From assembly GCA_018806985.1 (NCBI GenBank), contig JADANN010000461.1, forward strand, positions 1,674,001-1,738,000: DNA of 64,000 nucleotides. Direction: 5' to 3'. Below are positions 32,640-42,064 of the stretch, in pieces (positions within the stretch are counted from its first letter, which is position 1; each line of letters opens with the position of its first letter). Source of the DNA: Angiostrongylus vasorum. Taxonomy: Eukaryota > Nematoda > Chromadorea > Rhabditida > Metastrongylidae. The position numbers and the translations under genes were made by a program. The notes beneath the pieces are model-generated. The model was not told the origin of the DNA, did not search any database, and saw nothing but the letters and a program-made list of their open reading frames with translations.

Positions 32640-33240
32640 TATGTAGAGTATACTCTACATCTTTATTGACTACGAAAAAATGTCTGACAGCGTCGAAACA
32701 AATGCAATTCCATTAGCGCTTGTCGACCAAGCAGTGGAGCATTCTTATAAAAAAAACTTTGGTTGACTGCTGCCGCAAAGCAGTCGCCGCCTTTGTGGAT
32801 CAGAGGGAGATTTGCCACCATGCGACTAGTTTGATACCAAGACGGTGGTGGATCCGGATATTGGTTCAATCTTAGCTGGGCTTCTTGGTGGAAACGCCGG
32901 ACTCCTTCTCATCTTGATAGACCCTGCTGGGGAGATGAATCCCCCCTAGTGTACATCTCATCCCGCCATCCAAGAACACCTCCCAGTCACGATGAGGCGG
33001 TAAACTATTGAGAGGGCTACCATAACTACGACATAAAAAATACCGCTTTTACATCGAGCCCTTACCACTTTCTTAGGGAAAAGGTTCGACAAGGCGACAT
33101 TATCACACCAAAGCTGTATTGCGGTGAATAATGAAGTCGCTCGATTGGAACGAGAAAAAAGACACGCATCTATAGAAAATCCATGTCAAATCTTTGTTTT
33201 GTTGATAACATTACCACTTTTTTAAGAAGTAATAACAAAG
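32640..33240 (+). mobile_element. RTE relic (type B) split by an R3 insertion
   Basis: Before the insertion the + strand reads FIDYEKMSDSVETNAIPLAL (from about 32660), the RT DxxKAFDSV region. After it, EKVRQGDIITPKLY (about 33080) matches the following RT motif. R3 occupies 32762-33014 between them. The intervening FADD catalytic region is not visible. Confidence 0.8.
32762..33014 (-). mobile_element. R3 repeat nested in RTE relic
   Basis: A reversed, partial R3 copy from 'CCTTTGTGGATCAGAGGGAG' to 'GATGAGGCGGTAAACTATTG'. Its tail half is missing. Confidence 0.88.
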
Positions 33241-33704
33241 GAAGGACCACGATCAATGAACTCAATGTAGCGAGAAAAACATTTAATTGCGCATGAACAG
33301 GACGTAAACCTAGTTTATGAAAAACGTGTAGTGTGAAGGTGCCAAATCGAAATGAATGGTTGGTTCTCTTATTACAGACTCCACCTCCTGCGTGTACGTT
33401 GGGCGTTCAACGATCATGTAGAGCAATATGAAGGAAGAATTAGATAGAGGGACAGCAGCATGGATCGCATCCAGGCCTCTCAGAGAAGCCACCGACCAAG
33501 TAATAGACCCAAAACTCTGCCCTCATTTTTCCAATCAACAGTCTGTCTAGCAGAGGCACGAGCTGATATTTCAACTGTCGGATCATATAAAACATAATAA
33601 TAAATGGACATGTGTTCATATATGTATGTCTATTATTAGAGATATGTATGTGGGTGGGTATAAATGCATTTACTTTTGTGTTATTTTGCATTATAACGAT
33701 GTCC

Positions 33705-33716
33705 ACTTCATTCCAG
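33705..33716 (+). other. Putative spliced-leader acceptor of FAAH-like gene
   Basis: CACTTCATTCCAG ends at 33716, five bases before ATG 33722, with no coding exon visible upstream. Confidence 0.45.
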
Positions 33717-33721
33717 TTGAG

Positions 33722-35327
33722 ATGTTGACGTTGTTAGTGGTGGCGTCGTTGGCCGCCGCCTATCTTAGCCGAATCTTCCGTCGTCGACGAGAAGTGGGTA
33801 GTTCCCTATGACGGACGGGGAAAATTTTTCATACGGACCAATGTCATAATGAGTTTTTTACAAGGATTTCACAAGATGAAAAGACAAGAACAAGTTTCAA
33901 AACACATTTGTTCACTTAAGAAATCTGCTTTCTTTATTCTTTTATGTGCCGTTCAGAGGTGTCAATGTGTCATTTTTGAAGGAATGAAAATTCCAGGCCT
34001 CATAATGTTTGTTAAAGCAGAGATGTTTCGAATCTGTTCATTTGTAGGTCACCAAAAACAAGCAAAAATGTTTTTTTTCAAATTTCGATTCTTTATATGC
34101 CAATTAATTAATCGAATAAATCACCTGGAAGAAATTGTTGCGAAAAGACAACAAGAACGTGAGGAGTCAAAAGTCTTGACGGAAAGCTCTGCGCTTAGCT
34201 TGAGTCCTGAGATTCGAGACACGGTAAGTTCGTGGAACTTTCAGGAGTTGAGAGTTTGGTGAGCTATATGATTTCCTCGGTTTCCATATGCGGCACCATT
34301 TCAACACAAAAGATTAGTATTAATATAGGTTGGCGAAACCGATTGATCACTCTGCATCCGTATACAAGAGCACCTAAAAGGGAAACTTAGCGAACCCCTT
34401 CGATAAATCAGCTTTCGTGAATAAATAAGTAGTGTAGTAGCAGATTCGTGTTTGTTCATGAAGTAAACGGTAAAAGTATTATCGTTTTCTCAGTTTACGT
34501 CACGAATGGCGCCTCCGGCATTAACCGGTTCCTTAGGGGAGCGCCATGAAGTGGTTAGACGAGATCGTGTCCTGGTTAGAGTTGCCGATTGAGGGCTTTG
34601 TTTTTCTTCTAAACGTATCCCGAGAACATGACCGTTCGTAACCACTGGAAAGGCTATGTGCCGTGCCTTGTTTAGAGGTTCCTATTCTGCTCTCCTCCTG
34701 TGCACATACTGCTGGTTGTATGAAACATGACTCTCACAAGAGCTCTTTGTGTGTGTTAGGGATGAAAGGAGAAAAAAAATGAGCCAGTATGTTTTTGTTA
34801 CTTGTCTTTTGGTACTATTTGGCGATGTAGACGTTTTTGCATAGGTCAATGCGAACGTTCGAAAACAGAAGGCAGTCTTTTTTCGGTTCCTCTCTGGTGA
34901 AATTTATGTGCTCTGACTGTTGGTTTAGCAATTCGAAACATTTGTCCATCTCTCTTGTGTTGAGGAATTGGCAAAAACTGTGGTCTGTAAACCTACAGTA
35001 AAGTAGTGATGGGAGATCGAGTACAGAAAACTTTAACTTTGAACATGAATGCAATGGAAGGCTTGGAACCCAGTTGCTTTTCTCATCGCCAACTTTCATA
35101 TTTGTGCGTTATAGTTCTCGGACTACCTGAGGAACAATTGAGGTAATTTTCTAAGAGCGCCATGAGTTACTCAATCGAAAATCGAATGTTTAACACTTCT
35201 TCGTCTTGCATAAGCAGGTTGATGGCCTGCGTTGCGGAGTCATTCGACACGTTACTACATGACTCCATCACGTATGTGCTGTTGAAAAACTTGTTACGTA
35301 GACGATCTAGGGAGATCATATATATAC

Positions 35328-35375
<48 letters not shown>

Positions 35376-38316
35376 TTCCGGCGATTTACCGCCTCATCGT
35401 AGCTGGGAGGTGTTCCTAGGTGTCTGGCGGTTGTGTTAAACGGGATGATTGATCTCCCTGGCAGGGTCTTCCAAGGTGAGAAGAAGTGCAGTGTTTCCAT
35501 CAGGAAGTCCAACAAAAAAAACCAAAAAGAAGGTAAACCAATACCAAGATTCAACACCGTCCTAGCATCAAACTAGTCACATGGTAGCAAATCGGAGGGA
35601 CTTTGGCTACGCTAACCCTCGGGAGCTTCGGAGAACCACAATGGCTAAACCAGAGAAACTCCCGAAACAATGGAAATTTTGCTAGGGGCCCGCACAACCA
35701 GTGAAGAAGGGCCATCCAAGTCCAAGACCAAGTTCAAGGTTGGTGTTTTCATCTTCTCTGAAAAGTCTAGCATCAACTTACCGAACCCGGAGAGATGGAG
35801 TACTTGGTTTACTCAGAAGATATTGAACTAAAGTCGTGTGTATTCAGGGAACCTCCAACTACTTTGCTACACTTGCTGACTTGGTAAATTAGATTTTCAA
35901 ATGTCTCTAATTCGTTCAATGAAGAGTTAATTTCATTGCTATTTTTATCCTTGTGCAGTACGACATTCTGCCTTCGCAAAACAACAGCGCAGAACATTGA
36001 AACGGAATTCCTATCACTTTTTCCAATCACTTGTACTTGAAATTGCCATGCTTTTTTTACCATTTTGTAATCCTTGACGAATATTTTCTACTAATAAGAG
36101 TTGGTTCTTCATTAAAATTTCCATTAATATGTTGGCGATAGTGAGGTTTATATCTGTTCTTGAATGAAGAATCGAAGGAAATATCTCTCGGCCTTGACTA
36201 ATCCTCAAAGGATACTCCATGTATTCGCCTTCATTGTGCATCCCTAGAGCTGACTGAACGTATATCTGAATCTGACCCACATAGTGACTCGAGATAACTA
36301 GCCCGCTCAGTGCTGCTATCCTCCCAGACAAGTCTGCATTAATGCACCGACCTCGGAGTGATGAAAGGCTTGGCGAGTCTAGGTTGGGAGGTGGGGGAGA
36401 GGGGGGTCTGTGAAACTATCACCGCGCTCTTTATGAATGGAATCACTACCACTGCCTGAACTCGCCCCTGAACTGTTCATTAATTCGATGAAAACGAATG
36501 GCACCATTTTGTTGCACTTATATCAATACCCTGTCGTGAAAAATTGTGCTAGGCAGGAAATAAAAGGTTAACGCTGCTGAACACCCTTTAATTATTTCAT
36601 ATAATCGGCTGTCGATCTAAAGGATAAAAGGATAAAAGAACTTGTTGGCGACTTGAATGCACATTTGGCCTACATAATGAATTCAGTGTGCCTATATTTC
36701 CAAACTGCGCCGGAATCAGTTTCGCGATCCCAGAGTGGCTCAGACGATGACTGCGTAACCCTTCGGATCAGTACCAACCAACAAGCTTGTTGATCGCTGT
36801 TATTCATTGGGTTTTCAGTTAAAGTGTCAAGCTCCTTAACTTGAGCCACGCTGGTGAAGGGTGAGCCACTTGCTGTACACTGAACTCCGTCACTCGGGAA
36901 GAAACTCCGGGCCACAATGAAATGGCAACAAAGTGGCAATAAGAGAAGCTGAATCCGTTTTCTGTGATAAAAATTCAGGGTTAAAAAGGTGTTGGAACAG
37001 CTGGGTGATATCTTCTAATGAGCTGAAGCGACTTTTTAAAACGTTTCCTCTCTGTGTTCTATTTTTTTATAAATATTGACAATTTTGCGATTTCAATCAA
37101 TAAGGCATAAAAGTTTTTAAATGAATATTGCTCCCGATCTTTTTTTTGCAGAAAGTCTTCAGAAAGGCACAGTGCGATGCACTGACGTACTACGAACTTT
37201 CAATCGAAAGCTTTACAAGCGCACGAGAAGACGAACTGTGTCACACTTTCCGTAAAGGTAAGCTTCTTTCAAAAAAATCGATCTAGGCATTTTCTCCTCA
37301 GTCGTGCATGTGTAGCTCTGTGGGCAATAGAGACTAGATCAATCGCTGGTTTCACTACACGCCTCCGGCTCATCAAGTCGTCTGTTCTCACAGAGTCGGA
37401 AAGTGCTACCAGACTTGTTCCGGAGTATGAAAAAAAACTTAGTTTGTTGGTAGGTCACCGTAAGCCATGGGGGTAGGCTAGATATTCATCGGTTCATCTC
37501 TACGATGAACTCAGAATGCATAGCGAATTTCTCGCGATTTGATCAGCGCTGGACGCCTTATCATTTTATTCCTTTCAGTTGCAGTGGTCTGTTTTCTCTC
37601 TTCATTCAACATCTATCGAATTTCTTGTCTATTCTCAGTAACCTCTATTTTAGGATGTTTTTTAAAATAGTTAACAAAATGCTGAGAACGTTTGGGAGGC
37701 TTTTCAGGAAGCAGAGCACTGGGCGGCCGAATGGGGTGCCAGGGCGGTAGCACCTGATTTCCGAAAACCTCCATCCTTTGGTATTCCGATCAGTTTAAGG
37801 GGTGTGTATTCCGGTGAGAAAATTATTTTATGGTTTCTAAAGTTTCTTCGTGACAGTCAATGTCTTTTGTGCATTTAAAAATCTGGATTCATTACATTTT
37901 TAACCATTTTTTCTTTCATTTAAATGTATTTTCAATACCGTTTTTGAACCAGATTTGTCCAATGTTGTTATCGTGTAAAAATAAAAGAATAGAGTTGATC
38001 AATCCCTGAGTGATGCGCCATGTATTCGACTTCATTAAGCATCGTTTGGAGGTGATTCAATGCATATCTGGCCTTTACAGTGGTTCGCGGTGGCCTACCG
38101 ATGTATCGAGCCAGTGCTGCTGCCGATCCCGGAATGGTGGAAGGTTTGGTGTACCAGGGATGCGGGAATCAACTTCATATGTATTGCAGAGCGCCTCCGA
38201 CCACACCGCCACACGCGCCCTAATCTATGCCATTGTATGTCATTTCAGAATCCTTCAAAACGTTTATTCGTGGACAAAAAAGAGGGCAGGGGCTCGAACT
38301 ACAGTTTGAACTTTAA
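33722..38316 (+). CDS. Fatty acid amide hydrolase-like gene, N-terminal part
   Basis: The pieces seen match the amidase-signature FAAH family, which hydrolyses acyl amides at membranes. Proposed exons are 33722-33797 (MLTLLVVASLAAAYLSRIF, a membrane anchor, then RRRRE), 34132 to about 34258 (VAKRQQEREES, then NFQELR), 37152-37257 (KAQCDALTYYELSIESFTSA), about 37712-37801 (EAEHWAAEW, then RKPPSFGIPISLR) and 38249-38316 (ESFKTFIRGQ, then a stop). The FGIPISL segment aligns with the GVPVSLK motif that carries the catalytic Lys; here that residue is Arg (37798-37800). The Ser-Ser part of the triad (GGSSGG) was not found. Phase fits at 33797/34132 and 37801/38249, but is strained at 34258/37152 and 37257/37712. 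C. elegans faah genes neighbour pmk-1. It is either a decayed gene or one whose remaining exons I missed. Confidence 0.6.
34480..35110 (-). mobile_element. Penelope-like RT fragment
   Basis: A - strand frame reads EMDKCFELLNQQSEHINFTR, nearly identical to the RT segment at 52.8 kb, followed downstream by degraded HTKRALVRVMFHTT text. It sits inside an intron of the FAAH-like gene. Confidence 0.85.
35318..35373. repeat. TA microsatellite
   Basis: About 55 bp of alternating TA, interrupted by a few ACAT units, directly before an R3 copy. Confidence 0.97.
35377..35725 (+). mobile_element. R3 repeat
   Basis: It starts 'GATTTACCGCCTCATCGTAG' and ends 'GGGCCATCCAAGTCC'. The TA microsatellite lies at its 5' border. 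Confidence 0.88.
35765..36190 (-). mobile_element. R5 repeat, copy 1
   Basis: Homologous over about 400 bp to 56715-57115. Shared blocks include AATGTCTCTAATTCGYTCA and 'TTTCCATYAATRTRYTG'. The tRNA-like head recognised in copy 2 is degraded here. Confidence 0.7.
36312..36390 (-). mobile_element. R1 SINE fragment
   Basis: 'TGCTATCCTCCCAGACAAGT' is the R1 body on the reverse strand; the rest is diverged. Confidence 0.6.
36505..36575 (+). mobile_element. R2 SINE, 3' end fragment
   Basis: 'CCCTGTCGTGAAAAATTGTG' followed by GCTAGGCAGGAAATAAAAG matches only the R2 3' end. Confidence 0.7.
37304..37575 (+). mobile_element. R1 SINE, strongly diverged
   Basis: The R1 layout is recognisable (GTGTAGCTCTGTGGGCAAT head, 'CCAGACTTGTTCCGGAG', 'TTGATCAGCGCTGGACGCC'), with many substitutions. 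It lies in an intron of the FAAH-like gene. Confidence 0.7.
37988..38221 (-). mobile_element. R1 SINE, reverse
   Basis: Its 5' head (CCACACGCGCCC) is at the right end, 27 bp before the acceptor of the last FAAH-like exon seen. The 'GGTGATTCAATGCATATCTG' body is clear. Confidence 0.88.
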
Positions 38317-38926
38317 TCATGGGAAAAAACAAAGCTTGCTTGCTCGTGTTGTATGCCGTTCCTATTCAAACTGTGGGACAATCTGCGCTCTATATTCATT
38401 ACCATCATTCTTATCGCCATTTTTCTCTGGTTTATCTGGGAGTTTATTTTAAGTAGTAGCTAAAGTCGTCTGGTATCCTTGTTTCGTTCTTTAGCACAAA
38501 GGTTACGACACAACACCAGGTCTGGTGCAGAACATCGGTAGACGAGCAAAATCCGATGCACTCCTCATTCAACATGTTAAAGTGCTGGTTGAGTATTTTT
38601 AGAATAAGATTATCTTCTCGTTTTTCTTTTTTCTCATAGCTTAATATTTTTGAGATTAGTTCGCCTGTGTTTTTTTGCAGCGTGTACATAAAATTAGACC
38701 TTCCAAACAGAGAGGGTGGTGTAACAGAGCGAGCAGGAAGCGCTATGAAGTAGGGGAAAATCCCAATATAAAAATAAGTAATCAGTATATATGGAGTTAT
38801 TCTTTGAAAAAATTGCTATACGACTAGGTACTTCTTTCTTTGCTAGTTCATAATTAGCTTTTTAGTTCAAAATGGTGTGGGCTAATCTCGTGTAGTGGCG
38901 TAAACACCTAAATCAGTTGTTGCAAA
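38317..38926. other. No gene recognised
   Basis: AT-rich DNA between the last FAAH-like exon candidate and an R1 copy. A - strand open frame at 38444-38689 has no identifiable domain, and no amidase-signature exon was seen. Confidence 0.5.
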
Positions 38927-39208
38927 AGGATAAAGGATAAAGCTTTCGGCGTTGATCATTCCCTGAGGGATGCGCCATGCACTCGACTTCATTAACCGTC
39001 GTTGGAGGTGATTCAGTGCATATCTGGCCTTTACAGTGGTTCGCGGTGGCCTACCGATGTATCGAACCAGTGCTGCTATCCTCCCAGACAAGTCTGGTAC
39101 CAATTTGCCAACCCGGTGGGATGGAAAGCTTGGTGGGCTATGGACGCAGGGATCGATTCCACTTTTTGTGTTGCAGGGCGCCTCCGACTATTGCGCCACA
39201 CGCGCCCT
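38927..39208 (-). mobile_element. R1 tRNA-derived SINE, reverse
   Basis: A full-length reversed copy from the GGATAAAGGATAAAG tail to 'GCCACACGCGCCC'. It is closely similar to the copy at 37988-38221, 700 bp away. Confidence 0.92.
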
Positions 39209-39694
39209 TTCTTTCATTTCATGGTATTTGTGCAATTTAACGGTTTTCTACATGATGTCAAGATTATAATTCTGCTGGATAACTAACAGTTTGAACTGTG
39301 TGGCGACACCAGCCCTGTTCTGTTATACGGTGTTATGTGAAAAGGTTCACATTTCCTGAACGACTTGATCGCACCCTACAGTTCTGCAGGATATAGCATG
39401 TTTCGCGGCGGATTGTCATCGAAGGTTACTTGTTTTCATGACGACACGCCATCCTGTAGCAGTAGGACTAGTATTATCTGGAACGGAGCAAAGTAGTATT
39501 CTCAGTGCAGACCTGCATTTGACCTCAGTATTGACAACCAATGTATCAGCATTTATATGTGAGGTAATAAAGTGTTCACAACAGTTGATGAGTAGTTCCG
39601 TTTGTATTTGTAAATTCACTTCTAGAAAGACTTGTTCAATGAACTGTTTACGGTCAGGTGTGATCAAATCGATTTATCAATCAGTAACAACTTC

Positions 39695-39800
39695 TTTAGA
39701 TGCTTATTCGGCCAACGTTTCCACGGTTTCGTCTTCATCCTTTATCAACCTCATTTAAGCTCAACAATATAAACGCATGTCGATTATTTTACTACCGAGG
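39695..39800 (-). mobile_element. Penelope-like terminal fragment with decayed hammerhead
   Basis: On the - strand GAAACGTTGGCCGAATAAG keeps the 3' half of the hammerhead-like core, but the CTGANGA half is lost. The flanking 'TACCGAGGTTAAATGGCGGT' block recurs near 48715. Confidence 0.6.
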
Positions 39801-40329
39801 TTAAATGGCGGTCGATTACATTAGAATTTAATCTGTTCGACAAAGTATTGGGCTGTATGCTCATGCATTTGTTACATTTATTTCTATAAGGTTAACAAAT
39901 GAAAAAAAGTTTTTTTGAAATGAATGGAGAAGGAGGGCATCAAAGCAGACTGAAGGAAAAAAATTGAAGAAAGGAAGAAGTACGTCAAATAGTGGTTTAT
40001 CATCGAAGTATGTTATACTAAGAAGTTAGAGGTACATCGAAAATCTATCCATGTTGACAAAAGAAACTACAAAACATCGAAATCGATAGGAAAAAATGTG
40101 GGACGGAGTGGAGGTAGATTCAAAAAGGTCATCGACGTCGAATTTCATGACACTTTATGAACACTGGAGCTTCGGCTTATTTCCGTCCAAATTGGGTCTG
40201 AAAATGAAAGTGATACCAAAAGAAATATAATGAAACAAACAAATCGTACTATGGATGGTTTGTGAAGAGACCGTCTTCACAAACTTTTTAAATCGTACTA
40301 AAAAGTATGTAGACTTTTTCTGATGGTAA
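39800..40329. other. No feature recognised
   Basis: A-rich intergenic sequence with only short open frames. Confidence 0.5.
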
Positions 40330-40716
40330 GTAAACCTTCCAACAATTTATCGCCGCATCTTGGCTGGGAGGTGTTCCTGGATGTCTGGCAGCGAGGTAAA
40401 GTGGGGCGATTTATCCCCGGCAGGACTTCCCAAGCTGTGAATTAGTCTGGCGTTTCTATCAGGAAACCCAGCTAAGAGTAAGCCAATACCAGGATCCACC
40501 ATAATTCTGGTATCAAAGTCGCATAGTGGCAAATCTCCCTTTGATCCACAAAGGCGGGGACTGCCTGTAATGGTGACGACTAATGGCAGAATTAGGCCTA
40601 GTTGACCTCTAGGCTCCAAGAAACCACAATGGTTAAACCAGCAAAACTCCGAAAAATGGAAATTATGCTGGAACACGCATAACCAGTGAAGACGGGCCAT
40701 CCAAGTATCCAAGTAA
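40330..40716 (+). mobile_element. R3 repeat, full-length
   Basis: It runs from 'CAATTTATCGCCGCATC' to the tail 'CCATCCAAGTATCCAAGTAA'. Confidence 0.9.
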
Positions 40717-41577
40717 CATGGCAAGTGATTTTTTCTTCAAGCGGAGAAATACTAAAAATATATTAAATGATGGATAGAATGGCATATTTTTTTCTTTCGG
40801 TGAAAACATGAAACGGTTCAAAGAGTAGATGTCTTACTGTTTTGGCCTTCATGCCGAGCACCATTTCGAGACGGATTTTCACATTTTCGTGTTATTAATT
40901 TTTCACCCACAAACTCGGTTTTTGCTCAGTTATGGTTATTGGAATAAAAGCGATAAAAGCAAAATCTTCCAGAAATGTTTGAATATCAACGTGGAACGTT
41001 TGTTTTGTCTGGGAACCGTAAGCGATCGTTCGAGTGCAAAGCTGGTTTCGAACATGTCATTGCAGAGGCGAAAGTGGAGAAGATAAAGAACGTCCGCGAT
41101 GGTGATCTGGTTTCCATGATGAACGACTGAAGATGCCAAATGAAACGAATCCATCTACACACGATACGACAACACGCCGGAGAACGAAGAGGCGAGATTA
41201 GGATGCATTTTGGAGCATTTTAAGCAAGTTGGGGAACCTGGAGGAACTCTTGGACTAGGTGCTGAGTGAGCCAGGACGAATGGAACAGAGGTTACGGCCG
41301 TTAAATCGGTTTTACAGTTATTGAATCCAAGAAAAACAACCTTTTCATGTCCTCATTATAACATTCGTTCGAAAAAAATTCGCTTATCTACGAAAGCCAA
41401 GGAAACTCGCCCAAGATCGTAAAAATATGAATTGCCGATGCATTTTCCCAGCCAGAATTTACTCCAATACCTAATTTGTCAAGTTCTGGAAAAATTTCTT
41501 GCAACAGATTTATAGTAACACTGTGTAGATACAAACCCTTGTTTTTTTGATTAATTAAGTTTACTATGATCTGGGAT
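40717..41577. other. Intergenic or PEBP 3' region, no gene certain
   Basis: On the - strand an open frame contains EIFPELDKLGIG (about 41.46-41.50 kb), which loosely recalls the YVPKLYEQLG end of PEBP proteins. No acceptor joins it in phase to the exon at 42065. Nothing else is recognisable. Confidence 0.3.
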
Positions 41578-41860
41578 GGGCGCGTGTGGCGCAGTGGTCG
41601 GAGGTGCCCTGCAACACACACGCGGAATCGATCACCGCGCCTATGGCTTACCAAGCCCTGCATCCCTGCGTATCGGCAAATTGGTACCAGACTTGTCTGG
41701 GAGGATAGCAGCACTGGCTCGATATATCGGCAGCCATCGAGAGTCACTGTAAAAGGCCAGATATGCATTCAATCACCTCCAAACGATGCTTAATGAAGTC
41801 GAATGCATGGCGTATCTCTCAGGGATTGATCAGCACCGAGAACTTTATCCTTTATCCTTT
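41578..41860 (+). mobile_element. R1 SINE with perfect target site duplication
   Basis: A full-length copy flanked by direct repeats TATGATCTGGGAT, ending at 41577 and again at 41872. This is direct evidence of retroposition. The head has GGGCGCGTGTGGCGCAGTGG and the tail is (TTTATCC)2-3. Confidence 0.97.
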
Positions 41861-42064
41861 ATGATCTGGGATACGTGAGTTTGAAGGCTAGAGACTAACA
41901 TTATTACTTATTTATAACTTGCTTATGCGATGATTTCCTTTTCCGTTGTAATATGTTAACATGATACGTGAAATAAATACAAGTTAATGCAGGACTTCTA
42001 TACAAATCGAGATTTATATAATCTTTTCGTAAAAAGAAACTACTGGCGTAACAAGTCAACTTAC

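Noticed and set aside
38249..38316. Firm FAAH exon
   Set aside because: Phase fits and ESF..IRGQ is suggestive, but the similarity is short and the frame closes with a stop, so it is kept only as a tentative part of the FAAH-like model.
41388..41510. Last exon of the PEBP gene (EIFPELDKLGIG)
   Set aside because: The similarity to the family C-terminus is a handful of residues, and no acceptor gives the required phase 0 without an early stop.
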